From Skermanella stibiiresistens SB22 (lineage in GTDB: Bacteria; Pseudomonadota; Alphaproteobacteria; Azospirillales; Azospirillaceae), in assembly GCF_000576635.1 (NCBI RefSeq), contig NZ_AVFL01000013.1:62001-126000 (forward strand): DNA of 64,000 nt, given 5' to 3'. Below are positions 17,860 to 28,286 of this stretch, piece after piece (the stretch's first letter is position 1; the number at the start of each line of letters is the position of its first letter). The notes beneath the pieces were generated by a model. It had not been told where the DNA came from. It saw only the letters and a program-made list of their open reading frames with translations, and did no database searches. A program made the position numbers and the translations under genes.

Positions 17860-19482
17860 ATGACCGATCTGCTTTCCGTCCGCGATCTGGCGGTCGATTT
17901 CCGGCTGTCGGGCGGCGAGGTCCACGCGGTCCGGGGGGTGTCGTTCGACATCAAGGCGGGCGAGACCCTGGCGCTGGTCGGCGAGTCCGGCTCCGGCAAA
18001 TCGGTGACGGCGCTGTCGATTCTCCAGTTATTGCCGTATCCCGTGGCGGCTCATCCGACCGGCAGCATCAAGTTCAAGGGCACCGAACTGGTGGGCGCGG
18101 AGGAGAAGACGCTGCGGAACGTGCGCGGCGACCGCATCGCCATGATCTTCCAGGAGCCGATGACCTCGCTGAACCCGCTCCACTCGATCGAGAAGCAGAT
18201 CAACGAGACGCTGTTCCTGCACAAGGGGCTGACCCGCTCCGCCGCCCGCCGCCGAACGCTGGAACTGCTGCGGCTGGTCGGGCTGCCGGAAGCGGAGAAG
18301 CGCCTGGCGGCGTTTCCCCATGAGCTGTCCGGCGGCCAGCGCCAACGCGTCATGATCGCGATGGCGCTGGCCAACGAGCCCGACCTGCTGATCGCCGACG
18401 AGCCGACCACGGCCCTGGACGTGACCATCCAGGCGCAGATCCTGGAACTGTTGAAGGACCTCCAGCGCCGCTTCAACATGGCCTTGCTGCTGATCACCCA
18501 CGATCTCGGCATCGTCCGCAAGATGGCCGACAATGTCTGCGTCATGAACCAGGGCGAGATCGTCGAGAAGGGCACCAGCGCGGACTTGTTCGCGGGTCCC
18601 CGCCATCCCTATACCCAGCGGCTGCTGGCGGCCGAGCCCAAGGGCAACCCGGCGCCGCCGCCGGCCGACGCCGCCGACGTGATGACGGCGCGTGACATCA
18701 AGGTATGGTTTCCGATCAAGAAGGGCCTGCTGCGCCGGACCGTCGACCATGTCCGCGCGGTCGATGGCATCAGCGTCACGGTGCGGGAGGGGCATACCGT
18801 CGGCGTCGTCGGCGAGTCCGGTTCGGGCAAGACGACGCTGGGGCTGGCGCTGCTGCGCCTGCACGCCAGCGAAGGCGCCATCCGCTATGACGGCAAGGAC
18901 ATCCAGGGCTGGCAGTCGAAACAGATGCGGCCACTGCGCCGGGAGATGCAGGTGGTCTTCCAGGACCCCTATGGCAGCCTCAGCCCCCGCCTGTCGGTCG
19001 GGCAGATCATCGAGGAGGGGCTGAAGATCCACGGTATCGGCAGCGCCCGGGAACGCGAGGCGATGATCGCCCAGTCGCTGGAGGAGGTCGGGCTCGATCC
19101 CGGCAGCCGAAACCGCTATCCGCACGAGTTCTCGGGCGGTCAGCGCCAGCGCGTCGCCATCGCCCGCGCCATGGTGCTGAAGCCGCGCTTCGTCGTGCTG
19201 GACGAGCCGACCTCCGCGCTGGACATGTCGGTCCAGGCGCAGATCGTCGACCTGCTGCGGGACTTGCAGGTGAAGCACAACCTGGCCTATCTCTTCATCA
19301 GCCACGATCTGAAAGTGGTAAGGGCACTCTCCAACGAGGTGATCGTGATGAAGGATGGCAAGGTGGTCGAATCCGGTCCGACGCGTCAGATCTTCGAGGC
19401 TCCCCAGCAAGAATACACCCGCGCCCTGATCGCCGCGGCGCTGAACCTCGTCGCGGTCAAAACCTCCGAAGTGCGGATGTGA
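17860..19482 (+). CDS. yejF: Peptide ABC transporter ATPase, two fused nucleotide-binding domains (YejF)
   Basis: A 540-residue double ATPase. Both halves carry full ABC motifs: Walker A GESGSGKS at residues 41-48 and GESGSGKTT at about 318-326, signature LSGGQRQRV in the first half and FSGGQRQRVAIARA in the second, each with a Walker B DEPT. The fusion of the DppD- and DppF-like halves is characteristic of YejF. It energises import of peptides captured by the two upstream receptors. Its last codons overlap the GTG start of the RDD gene by four bases. Confidence 0.96.
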   Translation: MTDLLSVRDLAVDFRLSGGEVHAVRGVSFDIKAGETLALVGESGSGKSVTALSILQLLPYPVAAHPTGSIKFKGTELVGAEEKTLRNVRGDRIAMIFQEPMTSLNPLHSIEKQINETLFLHKGLTRSAARRRTLELLRLVGLPEAEKRLAAFPHELSGGQRQRVMIAMALANEPDLLIADEPTTALDVTIQAQILELLKDLQRRFNMALLLITHDLGIVRKMADNVCVMNQGEIVEKGTSADLFAGPRHPYTQRLLAAEPKGNPAPPPADAADVMTARDIKVWFPIKKGLLRRTVDHVRAVDGISVTVREGHTVGVVGESGSGKTTLGLALLRLHASEGAIRYDGKDIQGWQSKQMRPLRREMQVVFQDPYGSLSPRLSVGQIIEEGLKIHGIGSAREREAMIAQSLEEVGLDPGSRNRYPHEFSGGQRQRVAIARAMVLKPRFVVLDEPTSALDMSVQAQIVDLLRDLQVKHNLAYLFISHDLKVVRALSNEVIVMKDGKVVESGPTRQIFEAPQQEYTRALIAAALNLVAVKTSEVRM

Positions 19483-19955
19483 GCGGGATTGTCGGAGCCG
19501 GCGAGGTCCGGTTCGCGGGTTTCTGGATCAGGGTCGCGGCCGCCCTGGTCGATGGATTCGTGCTGGGATTGGTGACCGCCTTCATAGCCATCGTCGTGGT
19601 CTTCGCGTTGGTGGCGGCCGGGATGGACGAGGGAGTGGTCGGGACCCTCAGCCAAATCCTGACCACGGTGGCGGGGATCGCCTACTACGTCGGGTTCCAT
19701 TCGTCGCGGGCCCAGGCCACGCCGGGCAAGCGGGTGCTCGGCATCCACGTCATGACGCGGGACGGTGGCAGGCTCACTCCCATGCGGGCGTTCGGGCGAT
19801 ATTGCGCGCTGATCCTGTCGGCCATTCCCGTCGGGCTCGGCTATGTGATGGCGGGACTGACGCGGGAGAAGACGGCGCTGCACGACCTGGTCTGCTCGAC
19901 CCGGGTGGTTCACGGCGCCGCCGTCGGAAACCCCGCGGAATTATCACCTACTTAA
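19479..19955 (+). CDS. RDD family membrane protein
   Basis: A 158-residue integral membrane protein of the RDD family. The founding Arg near the start (FAGFWIRVAAALVDGF), a second helix pair (VGTLSQILTTVAGIAYYVGF) and the Asp-containing C-terminal segment (KTALHDLVCSTRVV) are all seen. The GTG start overlaps the yejF stop (GTGA), so it is the last gene of the transporter operon. Its role is unknown; some RDD proteins have been linked to ion transport. Confidence 0.85.
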   Translation: MSGIVGAGEVRFAGFWIRVAAALVDGFVLGLVTAFIAIVVVFALVAAGMDEGVVGTLSQILTTVAGIAYYVGFHSSRAQATPGKRVLGIHVMTRDGGRLTPMRAFGRYCALILSAIPVGLGYVMAGLTREKTALHDLVCSTRVVHGAAVGNPAELSPT

Positions 19956-20022
19956 CGGTCTCGTTGGATAATGGGGGTGCGTAACCACCCACCTGCAGGC
20001 TGAGTGCGAGCATCTCTCCCCG

Positions 20023-21222
20023 ATGTCCCATCCGGCCACCGGCCACAGCGCCGCCCATATCGCCGAGTTGAAGAGGCGGCTGAACTCCCATCGCAAATGG
20101 GTGCTCGGCGCGCGGGGAGGCATGCAGGCCGACCTCAGCTTCCACGACATGTCGCGGCTACCCCTGCCGGGCGTGGTGCTGCGCAACGCCAAGCTGATCG
20201 GGACATCCTTCGCCGGCAGCAACCTGTCGAGGGCCGACCTCAAAGCCACCGTGCTGATGATGGCGGAGTTCGAGGGCGCGGACCTCAGCCAAGCCGACCT
20301 GCTGGGCGCGGACCTGCGCGGCGCCTGCTTCAATGGCGCCAATCTGGCGGAGGCCAACCTCGCTGGCGCCGACCTGCGGACGGGATCCTTGGGTGCCGTC
20401 AGCACGAAGAACCAGCCCAGCCCCGGCGCCGCGATCACGCGGCAGACCAAGCTGGTCGACGCCAACCTTAACCGGGCGATCCTGGTCGGCTCAAATCTGG
20501 GCAACTGCGATCTGACCGGGGCGGAACTGGTCGACGCCGACCTGTCGGGGGCGGACCTGACCGGCGCGATCCTGGTCTCGACCGACCTATCCGGCGCCAC
20601 GCTGCGGAACACGACACTGACCGGCGCCGTCCTGTCGGGGACGGTGCTCGATGCCGACGGGATCGCGCTCATGGCGGAACTTGGCATCAACCCGGACGGC
20701 AATCTGGAGCCTTTGGGCGAACGCCTGTTCGAATTATTGGCCCACCATCAGGATTGGCTGGATAGCGAGGGGCGGGCGGGACAGCGCCTGGAACTCGACC
20801 TCGTCGATTTGAGCGAGGCGCCGCTGGCGGAGGTCGATCTATCCGCCGCCAAGATCCAGCGCTGCGATCTACGGAACGCCAATCTGGCGGGGTCGAACCT
20901 GATGATGGCGGATCTCAGCCACAGCAATCTGAGTGGAGCGGACCTGAGCGGCGCCAATCTGTCAGGCTGCGCCATGCGGCGGGTCAACCTGACGGGAGCC
21001 AGCCTGAGGGACAGCATCCTGCTCGGCGTCCCGTTGGGCGATATCGACCGCCCCTGGCCGACCAATCTGCAATATGCCCGGCTGAACGGTTGTGATCTCC
21101 GCTGCCGCGCCGCCGCCGGCGTGATCCTGCGCCACGCCGACCTGACCGGAGCCCGGGTCAACATGGCCCTGATGAACGGCAGCGACACCAGCGGCGCCAA
21201 GCTGCCGACCACCCGCGTCTGA
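20023..21222 (+). CDS. Pentapeptide repeat protein with two repeat blocks
   Basis: A 399-residue protein dominated by A(D/N)LXX pentapeptide repeats, which fold into a right-handed quadrilateral beta-helix. Block one covers about residues 45-215 and is interrupted near residue 125 by a short non-repeat segment (STKNQPSPGA). A linker of about 50 residues with helical character (LGINPDGNLEPLGERLF) separates it from block two, about residues 262-395. There is no signal peptide or membrane segment. Such proteins include gyrase-protecting DNA mimics, but the two-block layout and length are not those of Qnr, so no function is assigned. It is transcribed separately from the upstream operon. Confidence 0.88.
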   Translation: MSHPATGHSAAHIAELKRRLNSHRKWVLGARGGMQADLSFHDMSRLPLPGVVLRNAKLIGTSFAGSNLSRADLKATVLMMAEFEGADLSQADLLGADLRGACFNGANLAEANLAGADLRTGSLGAVSTKNQPSPGAAITRQTKLVDANLNRAILVGSNLGNCDLTGAELVDADLSGADLTGAILVSTDLSGATLRNTTLTGAVLSGTVLDADGIALMAELGINPDGNLEPLGERLFELLAHHQDWLDSEGRAGQRLELDLVDLSEAPLAEVDLSAAKIQRCDLRNANLAGSNLMMADLSHSNLSGADLSGANLSGCAMRRVNLTGASLRDSILLGVPLGDIDRPWPTNLQYARLNGCDLRCRAAAGVILRHADLTGARVNMALMNGSDTSGAKLPTTRV

Positions 21223-21246
21223 CCGTGGCGTCCGACGGCGGCTGGG

Positions 21247-21498
21247 TCAGTTCGTCCTGGGTTCGGCGAAGACGTCTTCCAGGGTGGCGGCGTCGAGGAT
21301 GTTCTCCGCCCAGGTGTTCAGCTGATCGTCGGAGGCGGTGACGACCTTCCGCGAAGCCGACTCGGGAATGGAGCCGAAGCGGCGGCGGAGCTGGCGCGTC
21401 AGGATATCCGCCTTGCCTTTGGCCTGCCCCTTGGTCACCCCTATCTCGATGCCCTCGGCCTTCCATTCCGCCTTGTAGGCGTCCAACGCTGCGCCCAT
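21247..21498 (-). CDS. Candidate internal small protein of the Rpn gene
   Basis: Inside the intact C-terminal frame of the Rpn gene, an in-frame ATG at 21498 is preceded, eight bases upstream, by AGGAGA. It would give an 83-residue protein beginning MGAALDAYKAEWKAEG and covering the Rpn C-terminal domain (VTKGQAKGKADILTRQLRRR to the end). In E. coli, Rpn genes have been reported to encode such a C-terminal protein from an internal start, and it blocks the toxic full-length nuclease. That this happens here is inferred from the internal ribosome-binding site alone. Confidence 0.35.
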   Translation of the reverse strand: MGAALDAYKAEWKAEGIEIGVTKGQAKGKADILTRQLRRRFGSIPESASRKVVTASDDQLNTWAENILDAATLEDVFAEPRTN

Positions 21499-22252
21499 GA
21501 CCTTCGTCTCCTGATTCGGGGTGACCTCGCGCAGCATGTCGCGGACCATGGCCACGTCGGTCTCGTCGCCCTCGACCATAATGTAGCGGACCATCGCCAC
21601 CAAGTCACCAAAGCCGAGGCCGGCGGCGATGCGGCCCAGCTTGAGCAGGATCTCGCGCGGGTCGCCATCGCGGGAGCCGTGCTTGAGGATCAGAAGGCCG
21701 ATCCGAAGCACCTCCTCGCGCGACAGGCGGCCGTCGTCGATCCGGCCGAGATCGACCAACGAGTAGGGGAAGTCCAGCAGGTACGGGCGTAGCGTCTCGT
21801 CCGCAAGGCCATAGCTGGCGGCGAAGTCCAGCGGTATCCGCCACTCCGCCTCGCTATGGTAGACGATCAGCGGCAGGATCGGCGGCAGTGGTCGGAGCCT
21901 TCCCATGGCGTCGCGGCGCTCCCGCTGGTCCCAGTCGCGCCAGATCCCGGTCTGGTAGCCCAGGAGCTGGAGGCTGGGGCGATGCGGTGGCGTCGACTTG
22001 TGCTCGATCAGGACATAGATGAAGGCGGCTCCGCCGTCGACCAGGGTGACGCGGTAGAGCCGGTCGGTCCTGTGCTCGCGCAGCGCCTCGTCGATGAAGG
22101 TGCCGTTGACCAGTCGGGATCGCCAGGCGCCAGGCAGGCGGCGACGGCGACCGGCAGGCGTTCACGGATCAGGGCACCCGCGGCGCTCGGCTGCTCCAGC
22201 AGGCGCTTGAAGAACTGGTCGTGACGCTGGATCAGACGGGGCTTGGTGGACA
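21247..22252 (-). pseudogene. Rpn/transposase_31-type PD-(D/E)XK nuclease, frameshifted
   Basis: Reading from the ATG at 22252 gives an Rpn-type N-terminus (MSTKPRLIQRHDQFFKRLLE). The frame is lost near 22111-22114. After adding one base, the reading resumes in another frame with LVNGTFIDEALREH, the catalytic core FIYVLIEHKS and the rest down to 21247, giving about 335 residues. The Glu-x-Lys of the EHKS core is the PD-(D/E)XK active-site signature of recombination-promoting nucleases. One missing C (GACTGG for GACCTGG) is enough to explain the break, so this is either a recent inactivation, a programmed or phase-variable slip, or a sequencing error. It converges on the pentapeptide gene. Confidence 0.82.
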
Positions 22253-22436
22253 TGCGAGAGTAGTCGCACGAAGTTCCAATACCACCAAGCTGAACCACTG
22301 GTACGGCACCTGCGTCAAATTCGGCTATCGGCTGAGCACTGGCCGTTCAACCGCCGCACCCCTAGGCTTGCCGCGCCGCGAAAGCTGTGCGAGGACTGCG
22401 GCTCCTGATTTCGTCGTAGTCGAAGGGTCTTGGTCG

Positions 22437-23363
22437 ATGGCTATCCTGTTCCTGTCCCCATCCGATGATCCGGCTGAATGGCTGCCGGAGTTGCGCCAGC
22501 AGATATCGGGACGGGATATCAGGGTCTGGCCCGACGCTGGTGACCTCGCCGAGATCGACTATGCCCTGGTATGGAAACCGCCGGCCGGCGTGCTGAACCG
22601 GCTTCCCAACCTCAAGGTGATCTTCTCGCTGGGGGCGGGGGTCGATGGTGTGCTGTGCGATCCCGAACTGCCGGATAAGCCGCTAGTCCGCATGGTCGAG
22701 CCGGGCCTGACCGAGGGCATGACCGAGTATGTCACCCTCCAGGTTCTCCATTGGCATCGCCAGATGGACGCGTACCGGGTCCAGCAGGAGAAGCGGGAGT
22801 GGCGACAACTGAGCCAGAAACTCGCGCGAGAGCGCCGCGTCGGGGTGCTCGGCCTGGGCGTGCTTGGTGCCGATGCCGCGCGCGTCCTGAGGGAGTTGCG
22901 CTTCGACGTCGCCGGCTGGAGCCGGTCGCCCAAGGAGTTGGAGGGCATCGCCTGCTTCCACGGGTCCGCCGGATTGGCGGAATTCCTGGGTCGCACCGAG
23001 ATCCTGGTCTGCCTGCTGCCGCTGACTCCCGAGACCACCGGCATCCTCAACTGGGAGACGCTGGCGGCGCTGCCGCGCGGAGCCTGCGTCATCAACGCGG
23101 CGCGCGGCGGACACGTGGACGAGGCCGATCTGCTGGCGGAGTTGGACAGCGGCCATATCGCGGGCGCCAGCCTGGATGTCTTCGCCCAGGAACCGCTCGA
23201 CCCCGAACACCCGTTTTGGAGCCATCCGCGCGTGATCGTGACGCCCCATGTGGCATCCGTCACCCACGCGCGGACCTCGGTCGGTCATATCGCCGCCCAG
23301 ATCAACCGGTTCGAGGCCGGGTTGCCGCTCGAGGATGTGGTCGACCGGCGGCGCGGCTATTGA
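22437..23363 (+). CDS. ghrA: Glyoxylate/hydroxypyruvate reductase A
   Basis: A D-2-hydroxyacid dehydrogenase of 308 residues, close in length to GhrA (312). It reduces glyoxylate to glycolate and hydroxypyruvate to glycerate with NADPH. The nucleotide-binding motif GVLGLGVLGADAARVL begins near residue 135, the catalytic Arg lies in INAARGGHVDEADL, the Glu in the segment ASLDVFAQEPLD, and the His in TPHVASVTH. The ATG at 22437 matches the N-terminus of the family (AILFLSP); longer readings run back over the Rpn gene. An autotroph that forms phosphoglycolate would benefit from such an enzyme, though the cbb operon is far away. Confidence 0.93.
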   Translation: MAILFLSPSDDPAEWLPELRQQISGRDIRVWPDAGDLAEIDYALVWKPPAGVLNRLPNLKVIFSLGAGVDGVLCDPELPDKPLVRMVEPGLTEGMTEYVTLQVLHWHRQMDAYRVQQEKREWRQLSQKLARERRVGVLGLGVLGADAARVLRELRFDVAGWSRSPKELEGIACFHGSAGLAEFLGRTEILVCLLPLTPETTGILNWETLAALPRGACVINAARGGHVDEADLLAELDSGHIAGASLDVFAQEPLDPEHPFWSHPRVIVTPHVASVTHARTSVGHIAAQINRFEAGLPLEDVVDRRRGY

Positions 23364-23393
23364 TCCCGGAGTTTCCCCGGGTCACCCTGATGC

Positions 23394-24227
23394 TCACAGC
23401 CGCCGGACGCCGGTGACCCTGGCGCCGCGGCCGACCACCTCGGCCAGCGGTTCCTCCGTCACCATCATGTGGAAGGCGTTGGCGTGGATCAGGTTTTCCG
23501 GTCCCGTCATGATGCCGACATGGCCGGGGAAGAACACGAGATCGCCGGATTCCAAGGCCGCTCCCTCCGCGAGCGGCTGGCCCAGCCCAGCCGCCTGCTG
23601 GTCGCTGTCGCGGGGCGCCGGAACGCCGGCCGCCGCGAGCGCGATCTGTACGAGTCCGGAACAATCGAGCCCCAAGCTGGTTTTGCCGCCCCAAAGATAG
23701 GGCACGCCCATCAGGCGCCGAGCGGTCGCGACATAATCCGGCTGTGTCACCGCCAATTCGGCCACATGCTTGGCGAAGACCCAGCCGCCCTGGGCCAGTT
23801 CGATGAACCCATCACGCTCACCGACGGCCGCGACTTGGCTGGTCAGGCTCAGCACGTCGAGCGGCGGGGTCTTGAGATCGGGTTCCGGAAACAGGAAGGT
23901 TCGGACCGCCGCCACGTGATGGGTCGGTTCCGGCGTCTCCTCCCACAGCGTGTCGAGCCTGAGATAGCCGACATAGCCGTCGGTGGCGAGTTGGCCCCAA
24001 ACCCAGCCCTCGTGCTCCTCGTAGAGGGTGATGGTCTCGCCGAACAGGGCCTGCGTCGTCTGGCGCGCCGCGAAATCGGGGGTGGCCTTGACCGTCGCGA
24101 AGCCGGCGCGGATCTGACAGGGCACCCCTTCTATGAAGTGTTCGGCCTCGACGACGCCTTCCAGGTACGCCGCCGCGAGATCGGAGCGATAGGGGTTAGT
24201 CCGCGGATCCGGCGAGGGCGTGCTCAT
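23394..24227 (-). CDS. NlpC/P60 family peptidase with SH3 domains (C40)
   Basis: A 277-residue cysteine peptidase that, by family, cuts gamma-D-glutamyl bonds in cell-wall peptides. Two bacterial SH3-like regions (about residues 40-150; FGETITLYEEHEGWVWGQL) precede the catalytic domain. The catalytic domain shows Cys in GLDCSGLVQIAL, His in FPGHVGIMTG and the third residue in LIHANAFHM. There is no signal peptide, so it is probably cytoplasmic and acts in recycling, like YkfC. Its start overlaps the MarR stop by 32 bases. An M17 aminopeptidase is the first gene of the operon, a sensible partner for degrading the released peptides. Confidence 0.93.
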   Translation of the reverse strand: MSTPSPDPRTNPYRSDLAAAYLEGVVEAEHFIEGVPCQIRAGFATVKATPDFAARQTTQALFGETITLYEEHEGWVWGQLATDGYVGYLRLDTLWEETPEPTHHVAAVRTFLFPEPDLKTPPLDVLSLTSQVAAVGERDGFIELAQGGWVFAKHVAELAVTQPDYVATARRLMGVPYLWGGKTSLGLDCSGLVQIALAAAGVPAPRDSDQQAAGLGQPLAEGAALESGDLVFFPGHVGIMTGPENLIHANAFHMMVTEEPLAEVVGRGARVTGVRRL

Positions 24228-24657
24228 GGGCGTGCTCCACCTTCGAAGGCTCCACCGTCACGGGGTCCCGGACGACAGGCTCCGCGATGGCAAGAGGCGA
24301 TGGCGTGTCGTGACCATCGCCCAGCGTCACCTGTTGCGACTGCAAGACCAAATGGGCAAATTCGGTCAGGAAGACCGACCCCTTGACCGTGCGCTGGACC
24401 AGCACGTTCCGCCGATCGGTCTCGTCCCGCTTGCGCCGGATGAAGCCCAGACGGCCAAGCCGGTCCAGGGCCCTGCTGATGGCGGGCTTGGAGATGTTCA
24501 GGGTGGCGGCCAGGCCCCGCACGGTATGGGGGGGCGGCGTCAGGTAGACGGTCAACAGCAACGCCAATTGCCGCGATGACAGGTCGGGACCCGCCTGCCG
24601 CACATTCGTTACGAGGACGTTGCGCCAGAGGTCGAGGGCTTGAAGCTTCTGAGGCAT
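24196..24657 (-). CDS. MarR family transcriptional regulator
   Basis: A 153-residue winged-helix regulator. The recognition region reads TVRGLAATLNISKPAISRAL, and the wing is FIRRKRDETDRRNVLV, where the D-x-R-x-x motif of MarR proteins is clear. The C-terminal tail is longer than usual and rich in Pro, Glu and His. It lies between an aminopeptidase and a cell-wall peptidase on one strand and overlaps the latter by 32 bases. It probably regulates this operon, but its ligand is unknown. Confidence 0.9.
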   Translation of the reverse strand: MPQKLQALDLWRNVLVTNVRQAGPDLSSRQLALLLTVYLTPPPHTVRGLAATLNISKPAISRALDRLGRLGFIRRKRDETDRRNVLVQRTVKGSVFLTEFAHLVLQSQQVTLGDGHDTPSPLAIAEPVVRDPVTVEPSKVEHAHEHALAGSAD

Positions 24658-24737
24658 GCGCCAACTCCCGATACCGTACCCGCGCGGACTGGGTCACAAC
24701 CGAGAGAGTGCCGAAACGAACCGAATTGGGCAAGTAT

Positions 24738-26126
<1,389 letters not shown>

Positions 26127-26291
26127 GTGGCTGTTCCTTGATCGCGAACGCGGGTATGAGGAAACCTCAAGATGGGCCACGGCGGCGCCGGAGAAAAGGC
26201 TGAACCGTGTTCCATAGGCGTCCTTTCGGACACGCCCGCGACCGACCACTGTCGCGCGCGATCATCATTCCTCGGAAATTTGGCGGTTCTC

Positions 26292-26936
26292 ATGAGCGAT
26301 CTCACCCTCGTCATCGGCAACAAGGCGTCGTCCTCGTGGTCCTTGCGTCCCTGGCTGGCCCTGAAGAGGATCGGAGCGCCGTTCCTGGAGATCACGATCC
26401 CGTTGCGCCAGCCGGATACCAAGGCGGAAATCCTCGGCTACTCGCCCGCCGGCAAGGTGCCGGTGCTGATCGACGGCGATTTGACCGTTTACGATTCGCT
26501 GGCCATCCTGGAATACCTCGCCGAAAGCTTCCCCGAAGCGGGGCTGTGGCCCGACGACCGCGCCGCCCGCGCCATCGCCCGCTCGATCTCGGCCGAGATG
26601 CATTCCGGCTTCGCCGACTTGCGCAAGAACATGTCGATGGATGTCACCGACAAGCACCCAGGCGAGGGCCGGACGCCCGAGACGCTGAACGACATCGCGC
26701 GGATCACCCAGGTCTGGCGTGACGCCCGCGCCCGCTTCGGCGCGGATGGCCCCTTCCTGTTCGGCCGGTTCGGCGTCGCCGACGCGATGTACGCGCCGGT
26801 CTGCACCCGCTTCGACACGTACGGGGTGGAGCTTGACGATGTTGGCCAAGCCTATGTGACGACGATCCTGGGCTTGCCCGAGATGCGTGAATGGTACGCC
26901 GCCGGAGCCGCCGAGCCCTGGGGCGCCCTGCGCTGA
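26292..26936 (+). CDS. Glutathione S-transferase family protein
   Basis: A 214-residue thioredoxin-fold GST. The N-terminal domain opens with LTLVIGNKASSSWSLRPW, where the Ser-rich segment supplies the glutathione-activating residue. The cis-Pro motif is KVPVLIDGD and the helical C-terminal domain follows. The ATG at 26292 begins the fold; a longer reading has no support. It is a paralogue of the GST at 47984, sharing the SSWSLR motif and much of the C-terminal domain (FADAMY-like region with ADAMYAPV). Its substrate is unknown. Confidence 0.92.
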   Translation: MSDLTLVIGNKASSSWSLRPWLALKRIGAPFLEITIPLRQPDTKAEILGYSPAGKVPVLIDGDLTVYDSLAILEYLAESFPEAGLWPDDRAARAIARSISAEMHSGFADLRKNMSMDVTDKHPGEGRTPETLNDIARITQVWRDARARFGADGPFLFGRFGVADAMYAPVCTRFDTYGVELDDVGQAYVTTILGLPEMREWYAAGAAEPWGALR

Positions 26937-26964
26937 GACATTCGCGCCTTGCGCTGATACCTGG

Positions 26965-28083
26965 TCACCGAACGGCTGGGGCGGGGGGAACCGGGGGCGG
27001 CGCGTCACCCTCCGGCCGCTCGAGTTCCCGCTCGCTGTCCTCCAGCACGCCCGCCTCGCGGTAATAGCGGGCGGCGCCGGGATGGAGGGGGGCCGCCAAG
27101 CCCTTGGTCGCCGTCGCCAGCTGGATCGACGGTCCCTTGGGGTGGCCGTTGTCGAGCAGCCGCCGCGTGCTCGGGTGCCAAAGCGCGCGGGTGATGCCGT
27201 AGACCAGTTCCTCGGACACGTCGCCACGGACCAGCCATTGGGCGCCGACACCCAATGTGCGCGTTTCCGAGACGCCCTCATAGACGCCGTCACCGATCAC
27301 CGTCTCGGTGAAGAACGGCAGCCGTTCCGTCAGGCTCTTGCCCTGCGCGTCGTCGAACGACAGCAGGCGGATGGGAGTCCGCGCCGCCGCCTCCGCGACG
27401 GCGGCGACGGGATAGCCGCCGACGATGAAGAAGGCTTCGACCTCGCCCTCGACCAGACGGTCGCCGGCGGGGCCGGGCTTCAGGTAGCGCGGCTTGATGT
27501 CGGCCTCGCCCAGGCCATAGGCCTCCAGGATCACGCGCGCCTCGACCAAGGTGCCCGAACCCTCCTCGCCGATCGAGACGGTCTTGCCCCTCAGGTCTGC
27601 GACGCTCCGGATGCCGCTTTCGGCCCGGACCACCAGATGCACCGTCTCGACATACAGGTTGGCGATCGCGGTGAGCTGGTCGAATGGCGGCTGGCCCTTG
27701 TACGGGCCCGTGCCCTCCCGCGCCCAGTAGGCGATATCGGCCTGGGACAGCGATGATTCGAGCGTGCCGGTCCGCATTTCCTTGAGGTTCTCGACCGAGC
27801 CCTGGGTCGCCTGGGCCACCGCGATCAGGCCGGGCACGCCACAGCTGCCGCCCCGATCGCAGGCGCGCGAGCCCGGCGGATTGCTGATCGCGTTGGCCAA
27901 CATGCCGCCGACCGGAAAATAGGTGCCGCCGGTCGTTCCGGTCCCGATCCGAAAGAACCTGATGTCCTCGGTGTGCGCCGCGGCCGGGGCCATGGCTAGC
28001 AGGAGCGCCGCCGTCAGGGTACGCAGAAGCGCTCGCGCGGCGGGAAGGAGGCGGCGCCGGGCGGCGGGGAGGTCGGGAAGCAC
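26965..28083 (-). CDS. TAXI family TRAP transporter solute-binding protein
   Basis: A 372-residue periplasmic receptor of the TAXI class. A signal peptide ends at about residue 38 (AMAPAAAHTED), then the family core FRIGTGTTGGTYFPVGG, the GEEGSGTLVEAR loop and FFIVGGYPVAAV follow. A Cys pair (ACDRGGSCG) could form a disulfide. The start is placed at a GTG (28083) with GGAAGG upstream; an ATG at 28185 would give a long, Pro-rich N-terminus before the signal peptide. No TRAP membrane subunit is encoded nearby, so its partner permease, if any, is elsewhere. Confidence 0.88.
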   Translation of the reverse strand: MLPDLPAARRRLLPAARALLRTLTAALLLAMAPAAAHTEDIRFFRIGTGTTGGTYFPVGGMLANAISNPPGSRACDRGGSCGVPGLIAVAQATQGSVENLKEMRTGTLESSLSQADIAYWAREGTGPYKGQPPFDQLTAIANLYVETVHLVVRAESGIRSVADLRGKTVSIGEEGSGTLVEARVILEAYGLGEADIKPRYLKPGPAGDRLVEGEVEAFFIVGGYPVAAVAEAAARTPIRLLSFDDAQGKSLTERLPFFTETVIGDGVYEGVSETRTLGVGAQWLVRGDVSEELVYGITRALWHPSTRRLLDNGHPKGPSIQLATATKGLAAPLHPGAARYYREAGVLEDSERELERPEGDAPPPVPPAPAVR

Positions 28084-28286
28084 GGCAGACGGCCTTCCAG
28101 TGAGGGTAGGGCATCCAGGAACGGAGCCGGCCGGCCCCGCGCGATGACTCGATTCACCAATGTGAGGCGAAAGACATGGCCTCAATATGGCGCAAAGGCA
28201 TTACGCGTTTGATAACGTCCCGGACGCTGGATTATTTCCCTTCCCAATGGGGCTAGGGCCAGTGGCCGCGCCGCCCCCGTCCACGA

